Of a stretch of 64,000 nt of DNA, positions 42,708 through 50,868 are shown in pieces (position 1 is the first letter of the stretch; the number at the start of each line of letters is the position of its first letter). Made by a program: the position numbers and the translations under genes. The notes beneath the pieces were generated by a model, which did not search any database, was not told where the DNA came from, and was given only the letters and a program-made list of their open reading frames with translations. Source of the stretch: Pseudocoprococcus catus (GTDB lineage: Bacteria; Bacillota; Clostridia; Lachnospirales; Lachnospiraceae); the NCBI RefSeq assembly GCF_019734885.1, contig NZ_JAAXCM010000031.1, forward strand, positions 90,195 to 154,194, given 5' to 3'.

Positions 42708-43881
42708 AGACCTTCGTCTGTCTCCACTTAGAAGTATTCTGACAAGTGTTTCAATGCTTGTAGGCATTATCGCAATGCTTGGATCGGTATTAGTTGGTAC
42801 GCTTGGACGGGAGTATTTGATTTCCGTAAACGCACAGGTATATGGCTGGTCACCTACTTACTCATTCGTGATAACGGAATCCGATTTTCACGATAGAAAT
42901 AAAATGGAACAATTATTCCAGAGATTTGAAGCCATTGATGATGTAGCCGCTGTTACTTTTTCTATGGGAGAAGATATTCGATTTGCACCAATGAAAGATT
43001 TAACGCCAATACCGCCGAATGATGTTTACCAAAACCTGATGGCTTTTGATTTAGTTTGCACCACGGAGGCATATAGTCAAGTCTATAATCTTCCAATGAC
43101 ATCCGGTAGATGGTTAGAGCCTTCGAGTGAGGGCGGATCGCTTGAAGTGGTCATAAACAAAGAAGCTAAAAACTATTTTAATGATTCGCCCTATGCTGCA
43201 GGAAATGTAAAAAGCACACTTTCGTTAACCCCATTCAATATTGTCGGAGTAGTAAACGATGGCAGGGATTTTCCGACTATCTATGCGGATTCTGCGGCGA
43301 TCCTCAATTTCGCACCAGCAATGTGGCAAGTACAAAATGCAAATGTGTATTGGCATCCCACAACAGGACTGACAATCGAACAGATACATTCTGCCCTTGG
43401 CGACATTTTGACTGATACCATTGGCGGTTACTGGGAAAGTGCTGGGCGGAGTGATATTGGAGATACCTATGATTCGGTATTGTCCATACTGCAATTAGGG
43501 CTTTTGGTTACTTCGCTTTTGTTGCTGTTTGTTTCCGTATTAGGGCAGATCAATATCGGACTATCTTCATTGGAACAGCGCACACATGAGTTGCTGATCC
43601 GCAGAGCGATAGGTGCTTCACGAACAAATATTGTGGCATTGGTTTTAGGCTCACAGTTGATTTTATCAATATTCGTTTGCTTTGCAGCTATTTTGATTTC
43701 GCTGATTTTGGTGCATTGTATTGGAGCGTTGCTCCCTGTGGATTCCCCGGTGGGAACACCGAGTTATCCAATCAGCGTTGCTGTTGTTGCAGTTGCTGTG
43801 TCTGTGCTTACAGCATTATTGGGCGGATTATTACCAGCATTGAAAGCAGCAAAATTAGAGCCTGCATTGGCTCTTAGATAA
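42688..43881 (+). CDS. FtsX/MacB-type ABC transporter permease
   Basis: A 397-residue permease with the four-helix MacB pattern: one TM helix at residues 20-40, a large extracytoplasmic MacB_PCD-like domain (about 45-265), then three TM helices near the C-terminus around QLGLLVTSLLLLFVS, LILSIFVCFAAILISL and VAVVAVAVSVLTALLGG. RRAIGASRTNIV and the C-terminal PALKAAKLEPALALR are typical. The start is GTG 42688, with GGAGGGAGG eight bases ahead. Such transporters usually handle peptides or relay an antibiotic signal to a partner kinase. Confidence 0.85.
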   Translation: MLKMILKDLRLSPLRSILTSVSMLVGIIAMLGSVLVGTLGREYLISVNAQVYGWSPTYSFVITESDFHDRNKMEQLFQRFEAIDDVAAVTFSMGEDIRFAPMKDLTPIPPNDVYQNLMAFDLVCTTEAYSQVYNLPMTSGRWLEPSSEGGSLEVVINKEAKNYFNDSPYAAGNVKSTLSLTPFNIVGVVNDGRDFPTIYADSAAILNFAPAMWQVQNANVYWHPTTGLTIEQIHSALGDILTDTIGGYWESAGRSDIGDTYDSVLSILQLGLLVTSLLLLFVSVLGQINIGLSSLEQRTHELLIRRAIGASRTNIVALVLGSQLILSIFVCFAAILISLILVHCIGALLPVDSPVGTPSYPISVAVVAVAVSVLTALLGGLLPALKAAKLEPALALR

Positions 43882-43908
43882 TAAAACTCAATTCAAGGAG
43901 GAAACAAA

Positions 43909-44412
43909 ATGAAACGAACAATCTCAAAATCCGAAAGACCGTACAGACTGTTATTGTGTGTTATGATTTCTTTGCTGGTGATTATGCTGGCAGGCTGCTC
44001 CACTTCTTCGGACTCCGACACAAACACAAGAGGTTTCACGGACTTTGCTACCATTGAAGAAGAATACCTAACGACCATTGAGAGTTTGAATTGGCCGGAG
44101 GGCTTTACGCCGCCTGATGCTTTGGAAGGCGAAGATACGGGAGCGTCTTTTCAGATAGGATATGGCGATACAAGAGCATCTAACCTTTGGGAATATTCTT
44201 GGATGCAGGAATGGCTTGATACTTACAATACGGATTCGGAAAGGGCGGCAAAAGCCTTAGCTGAACTCGAAAAAGCCTTTGATATGCCTTATATGGGAAC
44301 AGATCGCTGTGATGACGCCACACGCAAATATCTTCGTGATAATATTGATAAAGCTAAGTTGGGAGATCCGTCTGGATTTACAGAGTGTATTCAGGCAAAT
44401 TATGCCGATTAA
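43909..44412 (+). CDS. Small lipoprotein of unknown function
   Basis: A 167-residue protein with a signal peptide ending in the lipobox IMLAGCSTSS. The mature part is acidic and helical (EEEYLTTIESLNWPEGF, RAAKALAELEKAF) with two further Cys (DRCDDATRKY and FTECIQ) that could form a disulphide. No family recognised. It has AAGGAGG and lies between the permease and the carboxypeptidase, so it is probably an accessory extracellular factor of the same system. Confidence 0.7.
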   Translation: MKRTISKSERPYRLLLCVMISLLVIMLAGCSTSSDSDTNTRGFTDFATIEEEYLTTIESLNWPEGFTPPDALEGEDTGASFQIGYGDTRASNLWEYSWMQEWLDTYNTDSERAAKALAELEKAFDMPYMGTDRCDDATRKYLRDNIDKAKLGDPSGFTECIQANYAD

Positions 44413-44455
44413 AAATGGCACATAGGAGTTTTGGTGTTGGGAGGTGAGCACATAT

Positions 44456-45412
44456 ATGCAGAGAAAACGCCGTAAGAAAAAACGATTTGGAGTATTTTTG
44501 TTTTTGCTTGTAGTTTGTATCGGCATAGGTATAATGTTTGTGCCGTGGGCAATGCAGCCGGAAAATTTCAGAGAGGTAAAGAATAAAATAAATGGTTTTC
44601 TCTACAAAGAAGATTTTCCTGACTCTTATAATGCAAAATCGCTGATTTTGGTGGATTGTTCTGATGATGAAATATTTGTTTCAAAAAACGAGAACGAGCC
44701 ACAAATTCCTGCAAGTTTAGCCAAGCTGTTTGTTATTGAGTATGCGTCAACTTTAGCAGACCTTGATAGTATCGTTGTTGCAGACTATGGTGCTATTTCA
44801 CTCACGAAACCTGGCTCGTCTGTTGCTCAAATCAAGGAAAAAGAATACTTTTTACACAATCTATTTGCGGCAATGTTAGTACCGTCAGGGAATGACGCAG
44901 CTTATGTGGTTGCTGATTATTGTGGAGGATTACTTTCGCCGCAAGCAGAAAGCTGTCAAGAGCGTGTGAGGATTTTCATGGAGAACTTAAACCTGCATTT
45001 GCAACAGCAGGGGTACTTAGACACAGTTTTATATGATCCGAGTGGTTTTGATATGGAGGCACTTACCACCACTTTAGATTTGAAAGAAGTAGTATATCGG
45101 TTGTTGGAATACTCGTGGTTTAGAGAAATTGTATCTCAAAACACTTATACGGCAACACTGCCTGATGGCAGTACACAAATATGGCAGAATACAAACGCCT
45201 TCCTTGATCCGACATCCGAATATTACAACGAAAATGTATGCGGAATTAAGACTGGCTCTCTGTCTGACGACTATAACTTGATTGTGCTTTATCAGCAGCA
45301 CGGAAAAGAGTTTTTGATATGCAGTTTAGGCTCTCAGTCCGATTCCTCTCGTTATGACGATGTGAATTTTATTCTGAAAACGATTGATGAATCGTATTAT
45401 CTCACGCAATAA
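44456..45412 (+). CDS. Serine-type D-alanyl-D-alanine carboxypeptidase (S11, VanY_D-like)
   Basis: A 318-residue membrane-anchored penicillin-binding D,D-carboxypeptidase. A basic N-terminus is followed by one TM helix (about residues 11-31). The active-site motifs are SLAK (in IPASLAKLFVI), SGN (in VPSGNDAAYV) and KTGS (in CGIKTGSLSD), in order. It would trim the terminal D-Ala of pentapeptides, the same outcome as VanY in glycopeptide resistance. VanY_D is also of this penicillin-binding type, while VanA/VanB VanY is a metalloenzyme. The start is ATG 44456; GTG 44444 overlaps the GGGAGG site. Confidence 0.85.
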   Translation: MQRKRRKKKRFGVFLFLLVVCIGIGIMFVPWAMQPENFREVKNKINGFLYKEDFPDSYNAKSLILVDCSDDEIFVSKNENEPQIPASLAKLFVIEYASTLADLDSIVVADYGAISLTKPGSSVAQIKEKEYFLHNLFAAMLVPSGNDAAYVVADYCGGLLSPQAESCQERVRIFMENLNLHLQQQGYLDTVLYDPSGFDMEALTTTLDLKEVVYRLLEYSWFREIVSQNTYTATLPDGSTQIWQNTNAFLDPTSEYYNENVCGIKTGSLSDDYNLIVLYQQHGKEFLICSLGSQSDSSRYDDVNFILKTIDESYYLTQ

Positions 45413-45417
45413 ATCTT

Positions 45418-45876
45418 ATGTTGTCCAAGACAAAAAAACTAACCAAGGGGGGTGATAATATCGGACGAATCGTAATAATGGAGTTCAAAGCACAAGACTC
45501 AACAGCCTTTGACGATATGCTGGCTTTTGTAAAACAGCACCCTGATTTTGAAAAATTAGAGATTTCATATGAGCCGACATTATCCCTTTCCGGCTTAGAA
45601 ATCAATTTGAGCCGGCGCAGAGTTATCAATAACGGTCAGGAAATTGAACTGACCGTCAAAGAGTACGATATACTCTGCTTGCTCGCAGCCAATAAAGGTC
45701 GTGTTCTTACATACGAGCAGATTTATGATAAGGTGTGGGGCGAAATATCAGCAGGCAATGAAAAGGATACCGTAGGCTTTCACATTCGGAATCTTCGTAA
45801 AAAACTTTGTGATACAAACTCTCACTTTTCCATAGATAGTGTTCGTGAGATCGGCTACCGCTTTAACAGTCAGTAA
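45418..45876 (+). CDS. Winged-helix DNA-binding protein without receiver domain
   Basis: The C-terminal 100 residues are an OmpR-type output domain (GLEINLSRRRVINNGQEIELTVKEYDILCLLAANKGRVLTYEQIYDKVWGE... and SVREIGYRFNSQ). The N-terminal 50 residues (IMEFKAQDSTAFDDMLAFVKQHPDFEKLEISYEPT) are not a receiver, so no phosphorylation site exists. Start uncertain: the good site AAGGGGGGTG (45445-45454) points to about 45460, where the codon is ATC; ATG 45418 and ATG 45478 lack a site at proper distance. It ends the VanURS-ABC module, which may be why it was retained. Confidence 0.65.
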   Translation: MLSKTKKLTKGGDNIGRIVIMEFKAQDSTAFDDMLAFVKQHPDFEKLEISYEPTLSLSGLEINLSRRRVINNGQEIELTVKEYDILCLLAANKGRVLTYEQIYDKVWGEISAGNEKDTVGFHIRNLRKKLCDTNSHFSIDSVREIGYRFNSQ

Positions 45877-45880
45877 GCAG

Positions 45881-45911
45881 TCCCTCGTAGTTCATAATGA
45901 ATTGCGAGGGA
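45881..45911 (+). terminator. Intrinsic terminator of the ABC/carboxypeptidase module
   Basis: TCCCTCG and CGAGGGA with a 17-base loop, then TTATTC; moderate. Confidence 0.55.
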
Positions 45912-46025
45912 TTATTCATTTTCTAAGACGGTATGTCGGAATTTGATAAATCCCTGCAAATGTTGATTTTATACGACTGTTAAGAGCAATATCGTGTCTA
46001 AACTTGCGACTGGACTTTGCATTTT

Positions 46026-46250
46026 CTACGAGTTATCTTCGTAATATCTCGGCATTATACTACTGGAATGTTTATCATAAACAGGGCATGATTTATGGCA
46101 GAATGGGCAGTCGTTCTCGTGCCATTTATTAGGTCTTGCTTGGATACGAATATGTTTAACTCCATTCTTATCAGAGTAAAGATTACAATTTTTTATAACT
46201 GTGTTCTTGACATTAAGGACACTTTTGCATAATGTATTAACTGAAGCCAC
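46026..46250 (-). pseudogene. ISL3-family transposase, N-terminal fragment
   Basis: A 74-residue remnant on the minus strand with KHIRIQARPNKWHENDCPFCHKSCPVYDKH. This is the N-terminal zinc-finger part of IS204/IS1001/IS1165 (ISL3) transposases. It stops in YYEDNS, before the DDE core, and nothing similar continues toward 45916. No complete terminal repeats were seen. Confidence 0.6.
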
Positions 46251-46294
46251 TTGTGAATACTCCTTTTGTGTTTTTCTTCGCAGTTAATACATTA
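46230..46294. repeat. 14-bp perfect inverted repeat next to the IS fragment
   Basis: TAATGTATTAACTG (46230-46243) and CAGTTAATACATTA (46281-46294) are exact complements, separated by 37 bases. May be an IS end that inverted upon itself, or a hairpin target. Confidence 0.6.
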
Positions 46295-46317
46295 AAGGAC
46301 ACAAGTGTTTTTTCAAT

Positions 46318-46920
46318 ATGGTGTTGTTAATTTATGGTGTTAGGCTTCCGCCATTATGCCAGAAGCCTCATATAAATTTATTGGGAAGAGTTACCGATCA
46401 AGTTTTCTCAGAATCCGAAGAATGGGATATTGATACGGTGTCAGAAACTATTGCATCGGAATATGAAAGAGCAACGAATCTTTCGATAAATAAAGAGAAG
46501 CAGAATTTGCCAATAGAAGAAAAACGAACGATAGATGTTAAAGAAATACGAGAATGGCTGAACTTTATTATTACGATTATATCAGTTGTTTTGGGAGTTA
46601 CGAATTCTTCAGCAACAACGATAAATAATTACAATTATACACAACAAGTCAATAATTATTACATCGTTGGAATGGGATATGATGCGAAGGAGCTAAATAC
46701 GACTAAATATAGAATCGTTAATAGAGAATCTATTGTACGACTGAAGCATGACTGCCATTCGATTGTAATTGAAAAGCTTGAGGAAGGGAAAGTTGTTAGA
46801 ATTATAGATAAATATAAAAAGTGGCGACAGATAATTTGGGAGAATGAAGATGGTGAAGAATGTATGGGGTGGATTCAAAATTATAGATTAACTGAGTTTA
46901 AAGTGCCTAGAAATAAATGA
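46318..46920 (+). CDS. Hypothetical protein with one TM helix and C-terminal SH3-like domain, possibly 5'-truncated
   Basis: A 200-residue protein. The charged N-terminus (WDIDTVSETIASEYERATN) is followed by a hydrophobic helix (about residues 80-98, WLNFIITIISVVLGV). An Asn/Tyr-rich spacer (INNYNYTQQVNNYYIV) leads to a C-terminal SH3-like fold (NRESIVRLKHDCHSIVIEKLEEGKVVRIIDKYKKWRQI...CMGWIQNYRLTEF). The first 20 codons adjoin the IS debris and have no ribosome site, so the native start may be lost. I do not recognise a family beyond the SH3 part. Confidence 0.5.
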   Translation: MVLLIYGVRLPPLCQKPHINLLGRVTDQVFSESEEWDIDTVSETIASEYERATNLSINKEKQNLPIEEKRTIDVKEIREWLNFIITIISVVLGVTNSSATTINNYNYTQQVNNYYIVGMGYDAKELNTTKYRIVNRESIVRLKHDCHSIVIEKLEEGKVVRIIDKYKKWRQIIWENEDGEECMGWIQNYRLTEFKVPRNK

Positions 46921-46962
46921 TGTATATTTGATGAAATAGAATCTATAAGTGAAGGAAGTATT

Positions 46963-47547
46963 ATGTGTGGTAGATATTATATTGATTCTGATATGGCAGA
47001 TGAAATCGAAAAAGTAGTGCATGATATAGACCAACGGATCCGGCAGGAACATTTTGCAGGAGATATCTTTCCAACCAATGTAGCACCGATCATTGAAAAA
47101 TCAGAACATGGATTGAAACTGGATGTTTGCAAGTGGGGATATCCATTGTCACAAGGAAAGAATCTGGTTATAAATGCAAGAGCAGAATCTGTTATGGACA
47201 AACCTTCTTTTCGAAATGGAATCCTCTATCACCGCATTTTGATACCGGCAAGTGGGTTCTATGAATGGAATCGGTTAAAAGAGAAAAATACATTTTCCAG
47301 ATATGATGCACCAGTATTGTATATGGCTGGCTTCTGTGATTGGTTTGAGAATGAACGACGATTTGTGATTATGACTACAGCAGCCAATGAATCTATGATA
47401 AAAGTACATGATCGTATGCCGCTGATATTGGAAAAAGGACAGCTGAAAGATTGGTTCGATGACAGGAAAATGGAGCAAATTCTGCATCAGGTACCGGTTC
47501 AGCTAAAACGAGAGGCAGAATACGAACAGCAGAGCTTATTCTTATAA
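46963..47547 (+). CDS. SOS response-associated peptidase family protein (SRAP/YedK/HMCES)
   Basis: A 194-residue protein that forms a DNA-protein crosslink with abasic sites in single-stranded DNA. Cys2 (MCGRYY) is the catalytic thiol; NARAESVMDKPSF, PASGFYEWNRL and HDRMPLI are the other conserved blocks, with the Asn and His needed for the reaction. A purine-rich GAAGGA precedes the ATG. Followed directly by yaiI. SRAP genes often travel with mobile elements, which fits the position. Confidence 0.92.
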   Translation: MCGRYYIDSDMADEIEKVVHDIDQRIRQEHFAGDIFPTNVAPIIEKSEHGLKLDVCKWGYPLSQGKNLVINARAESVMDKPSFRNGILYHRILIPASGFYEWNRLKEKNTFSRYDAPVLYMAGFCDWFENERRFVIMTTAANESMIKVHDRMPLILEKGQLKDWFDDRKMEQILHQVPVQLKREAEYEQQSLFL

Positions 47548-47570
47548 TGGTTCAGAGGAGAAATAGAAAG

Positions 47571-48029
47571 ATGCAAATATTTGTTGATGCAGATGCCTGC
47601 CCAGTGGTTGCGATCATTGAAAAGATTGCAAAAGATAATAGTGTTCCGGTAATGTTGTTGTGTGATACAAACCATGTTCTGTCATCGACTTATAGTAAAG
47701 TTGTTGTTGTCGGTGCAGGAGCAGATGCAGTAGATTATAAACTGATTAGTATCTGCCATAAAGGAGATATTGTCGTATCACAGGACTATGGTGTGGCTGC
47801 AATGGCATTGGGAAAAGGTGCTTATGCTATTCATCAATCAGGTAAATGGTACACGGATGATAATATTGATCAGATGCTAATGGAACGTCACCTGAGTAAA
47901 AAAGCCAGAAGAAGTTCCCGTAAATGTCATGTCAAGGGACCGAAGAAGCGGACGGAGGAAGATGATGAAAGATTCGCTCAGTCTTTTGAAAAAATGCTTT
48001 TGATGGCACGGGAGAAAGAAGGCAGATGA
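47571..48029 (+). CDS. YaiI/YqxD family (UPF0178) protein
   Basis: A 152-residue cytoplasmic protein of the PIN-like UPF0178 family: MQIFVDADACPV at the start, GADAVDYKLISICHKGDIVVSQDYGVAAMALGKGAYAIHQSG in the middle and RHLSKKARRSS near the end. The acidic residues of DADAC and QDYG form a nuclease-like site; activity unproven. GAGGAGA supports ATG 47571 over the in-frame ATG at 47547. Linked to the SRAP gene. Confidence 0.88.
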   Translation: MQIFVDADACPVVAIIEKIAKDNSVPVMLLCDTNHVLSSTYSKVVVVGAGADAVDYKLISICHKGDIVVSQDYGVAAMALGKGAYAIHQSGKWYTDDNIDQMLMERHLSKKARRSSRKCHVKGPKKRTEEDDERFAQSFEKMLLMAREKEGR

Positions 48030-48039
48030 GGAATTGTAG

Positions 48040-48558
48040 ATGCAGAGGAACGACAGAAGCTATAAAGACTTAAAACAAAAACAGAAGAGTGCAATAGCAG
48101 ATAAAACATACAAAATGCACTTGAAGTTTTATCTTGAGAATCAGCGAATGCCGGATGCTACTGAAATGAATGATATATGCAAAAGTTTGTTTACGGCAGT
48201 TCAATCGCTTGCTCCTAAAACGGAATATGAAGAATTTTATAAAATTGTTGAAAAGCGTGAAAAGAGTTATGAAGAACGTATCCTGAGAGACATTCAGAAT
48301 GGAATTATAATAGAAACACTTATGGCAAAAAAACATAAGAAAACGCCGGAAGAAAAAGCAGCTGTTGCGAAACAAAAGAAGCAGCAGAGGCGAGCAAGAC
48401 GGAAACAAGAAACAAGAGATAATCTGGCTAAAGAAGAAATCTTGCAAGATGACAGATTTTTCGTTATTGCCGGTTATACCTCCGGAGGTGCACCGTATGG
48501 TGTCACCTGGGAGGAAATGGGTCTGAAACCTTGGGAAGATTTGGAAGAGAATAATTGA
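48040..48558 (+). CDS. Hypothetical protein, basic helical
   Basis: A 172-residue protein rich in Lys, Glu and Gln with a strongly basic central stretch (KKHKKTPEEKAAVAKQKKQQRRARRKQETR). The C-terminus is GGAPYGVTWEEMGLKPWEDLEE. No signal or TM segment. The GVTWEEMGL ending recalls small proteins encoded beside mobilisation genes. No function assigned. It converges on the relaxase gene. Confidence 0.55.
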   Translation: MQRNDRSYKDLKQKQKSAIADKTYKMHLKFYLENQRMPDATEMNDICKSLFTAVQSLAPKTEYEEFYKIVEKREKSYEERILRDIQNGIIIETLMAKKHKKTPEEKAAVAKQKKQQRRARRKQETRDNLAKEEILQDDRFFVIAGYTSGGAPYGVTWEEMGLKPWEDLEENN

Positions 48559-48573
48559 GTTGTCAGTGCAATC

Positions 48574-49953
48574 TTATTTATCTCTTGTGACAGAAACAGG
48601 TTCCCGTTTTGCCGGAAGTAAGTCTGAATTGATTTCAGGAGCATCGAGCAGCACAGAGAAATTTTGCTGAATGATATCCAGTGTTTTCTGCTTTTTCTGT
48701 AATTTCTGTTTTTCCCGGATGGTAGCAGCTTGTTCAGATTCAAGATTTTCAATCCGCTTCTGGATTTTTTCAGAGCTAGGGATTTTGGTAACACCGAGAT
48801 CCTGAAGCTCTTTTTTTAGTGAATCGTGGAGTTGGTATTCTGCCAGATGCTTGGAACGGTATTCTTTTGGATTTTTTGCAGATTTGCAATCTTCTATCAC
48901 TTTACGGCAGAGCCGGTAAGAATCACAGTGTTTCTGAATGACTTTCTGCGTGCTTAGCTCACTGGTGATGTGTGCTATTCTCTGATCAGCCGCTTTAACA
49001 GAAGCATCAACATCAGAAACATGCTGCCTGAAATCCTCATAATTCAGTAGGTTATTTTCTGAAAGATAGTTGAAGGTGCGGGCTGCCTCTTTTAGATTAT
49101 TGAGTTTTGCCCAATGTTCAAATCCTTCTCGATTGCCAGTCGTTACATACGTGGAGATATTGATATACAGGCGAGCTTCTCTGGACAGATGTTTTGGAGT
49201 TTTCACTTTGCTACGATTTTTAGCTAAGCGGATGCGGACGTTTTCTTCCGTATAATAACTTCCCAGAGATTTCATATAAGTGAAATTTTTTTGTTCCGGT
49301 GCACGGAAAGAAAGATGCTTTCCCTGCCGGACTTCATATCCAGCTAACTGCATTTTTTGTAGAAATTCCTCATAGTTGATGGAAGTCCAGATTGCTTTAT
49401 CAACTGCAACACGTAGCTTGGCTTTCCAACTGGTGCCACGATGATATTCCATGTTCTCTTTATAGCTTTTTCCTTTTTCTCCGGTTGGCATACTGGTGGC
49501 AAGTCCATTTTCCAGGCAGATACGATTACTGATTCTGCAGAGTTTATGGTAGCTCCGCTTATTGGAAACATACTTGTGATGATCAACAAAGCTTGCAGCG
49601 TTGAAGATGATATGGTTATGAATGTGCTTTTTATCAACATGGGTACTGATCACGTATTCATATTTTCCTTTCAGTACTTCGGCTGCAAATTGCTGTCCTA
49701 AGCGATGGGCAGTTTCGGCATCAACTTCTCCAGGTTTAAATGACTGGATCAGATGAAATGCCAGGTTATCACCTTTGTCCATTCCATTCTTTTTTGCCAT
49801 TTCTCTAGTCATGGAAAATTCGAGATCAGCAGTTTCCGGGGAACAGCCAAAACTGGAAACCAGCAGTTTTTCATCAGTCTTGTCTGGATTCGTGATATAG
49901 TCCAGAGCTTTCTTGTCTGTTACTTTAATGGGGAAGATCTTAATATATGCCAT
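48574..49953 (-). CDS. Relaxase/mobilization nuclease (MOB_P type)
   Basis: A 459-residue relaxase that would nick oriT and pilot single-stranded DNA in conjugative mobilisation. The HUH metal site is visible in HVDKKHIHNHIIFNAAS, preceded by GDNLAFHLIQSFKPGE and the N-terminal AYIKIFP...KALDYITNPDKT where the catalytic Tyr lies. After the catalytic domain come a central region around KAIWTSINYEEFLQKMQLAGYEVRQGKHLSFRAP and a C-terminal coiled coil. Start overlaps mobC by 34 bases. Intact, so this small mobilisable unit may still be transferable with a helper. Confidence 0.9.
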   Translation of the reverse strand: MAYIKIFPIKVTDKKALDYITNPDKTDEKLLVSSFGCSPETADLEFSMTREMAKKNGMDKGDNLAFHLIQSFKPGEVDAETAHRLGQQFAAEVLKGKYEYVISTHVDKKHIHNHIIFNAASFVDHHKYVSNKRSYHKLCRISNRICLENGLATSMPTGEKGKSYKENMEYHRGTSWKAKLRVAVDKAIWTSINYEEFLQKMQLAGYEVRQGKHLSFRAPEQKNFTYMKSLGSYYTEENVRIRLAKNRSKVKTPKHLSREARLYINISTYVTTGNREGFEHWAKLNNLKEAARTFNYLSENNLLNYEDFRQHVSDVDASVKAADQRIAHITSELSTQKVIQKHCDSYRLCRKVIEDCKSAKNPKEYRSKHLAEYQLHDSLKKELQDLGVTKIPSSEKIQKRIENLESEQAATIREKQKLQKKQKTLDIIQQNFSVLLDAPEINSDLLPAKREPVSVTRDK

Positions 49954-50243
49954 AGTTCTTTCACCATCTCTTTCAATTCTTGCATTTCTTCCGGATATAG
50001 ATCTCCGGTGGTATTTACCTTTTTTGCAATCTGGTTGATATTTATGCCAATCTTGTGCATTTCCTCATACTGTTTCTTCAGAGGAGTTGTATCTGTGTTG
50101 ACGATGTAGCCGTCGATTGCCATTTTACGCAGATAAGCTCCCATGTTTTTGATCTTTGATTCTATCATCTTCCTGCGGATAAGTTTCCTTTCTTCTTCGG
50201 TAACATAAAAATGGATTTCTTTGTTTCGCTTTCTCTCAGCCAT
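49920..50243 (-). CDS. MobC-like relaxosome accessory protein
   Basis: A 107-residue DNA-binding accessory protein. A ribbon-helix-helix-like start (RNKEIHFYVTEEERKLIRRKMIESKIKNMGAYLRKMAIDG) precedes the MobC block EMHKIGININQIAKKVNTTG. It helps the relaxase open the origin. The palindrome upstream is the likely oriT. AGGAG lies ahead of its ATG. Confidence 0.85.
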   Translation of the reverse strand: MAERKRNKEIHFYVTEEERKLIRRKMIESKIKNMGAYLRKMAIDGYIVNTDTTPLKKQYEEMHKIGININQIAKKVNTTGDLYPEEMQELKEMVKELWHILRSSPLK

Positions 50244-50297
50244 TGCAGTTTCTCCTTTCTGTGAGAGGCAGTATAATCGTTGCTTTCAGTGCTGTTT

Positions 50298-50324
50298 CAA
50301 TTTAGGGCAGGGTACCCTAAATTG
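50298..50324. other. Candidate oriT palindrome
   Basis: CAATTTAGGG-CAGGGTA-CCCTAAATTG has perfect 10-bp arms, 55 bases upstream of mobC. Downstream GATTTCCCGAAAGTGTATCC may hold the nick site. oriT in MOB_P systems usually lies just upstream of mobC with such an inverted repeat. Confidence 0.6.
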
Positions 50325-50448
50325 GGATTTCCCGAAAGTGTATCCTCACTTCCTGTCCTTGCTGTTTTACCCCTCTATTAGTTAAAATCAGGAGAACCGG
50401 AAAAATGCAAAAGAATTTGGCAGGTAGTATGGCATACGAAAATGTGGT

Positions 50449-50868
50449 ATGATTATGTACAGGATATCAGAAGAATCAGGAGTTGAAAAGATTGTGAAGA
50501 CGGAAGAAATCTTTGAATACGTGCAGAAACAGTACGGTACAATTCCAGAATATTTATGGAGTAAATCTCCAGACAGTGTTGTACTTCGTCATAAAAATGG
50601 AAAATGGTATGCAGTATTCATGACAGTTGAGAAATCTAAGTTGGGATTAGAGGGAAATGATCTGGTTGACATCATGGACGTAAAGTACGATCCAGAAATG
50701 ACCAGCATGATTATTCAGACTTATGGATTTTTACCAGGATATCATATGAATAAACAGCACTGGATCACGATTTTACTGGATGGTTCAGTCAGTGAAGCAA
50801 AGACATTGGACTTTTTGGATATGAGCTATGACCTAATTGACGGAGCAGGCAGAAAGGAAAACAAATGA
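50449..50868 (+). CDS. MmcQ/YjbR family protein
   Basis: A 139-residue protein of the MmcQ/YjbR fold (CyaY-like DNA-binding domain). EEIFEYVQKQYGTIPEYLWSKSPDSVVLRHKNGKWYAVFMTVEKSKLGL and VDIMDVKYDPEM are the typical blocks, then LPGYHMNKQHWITILLDG and the closing YDLI helix. Function unknown. Overlaps the following gene by four bases (ATGA). Confidence 0.85.
   Translation: MIMYRISEESGVEKIVKTEEIFEYVQKQYGTIPEYLWSKSPDSVVLRHKNGKWYAVFMTVEKSKLGLEGNDLVDIMDVKYDPEMTSMIIQTYGFLPGYHMNKQHWITILLDGSVSEAKTLDFLDMSYDLIDGAGRKENK

Noticed and set aside
39006..45876. Calling this cluster a vancomycin resistance operon
   Set aside because: Ligase, VanX/VanXY and racemase genes are absent from the window, so only regulator and carboxypeptidase similarity can be claimed.
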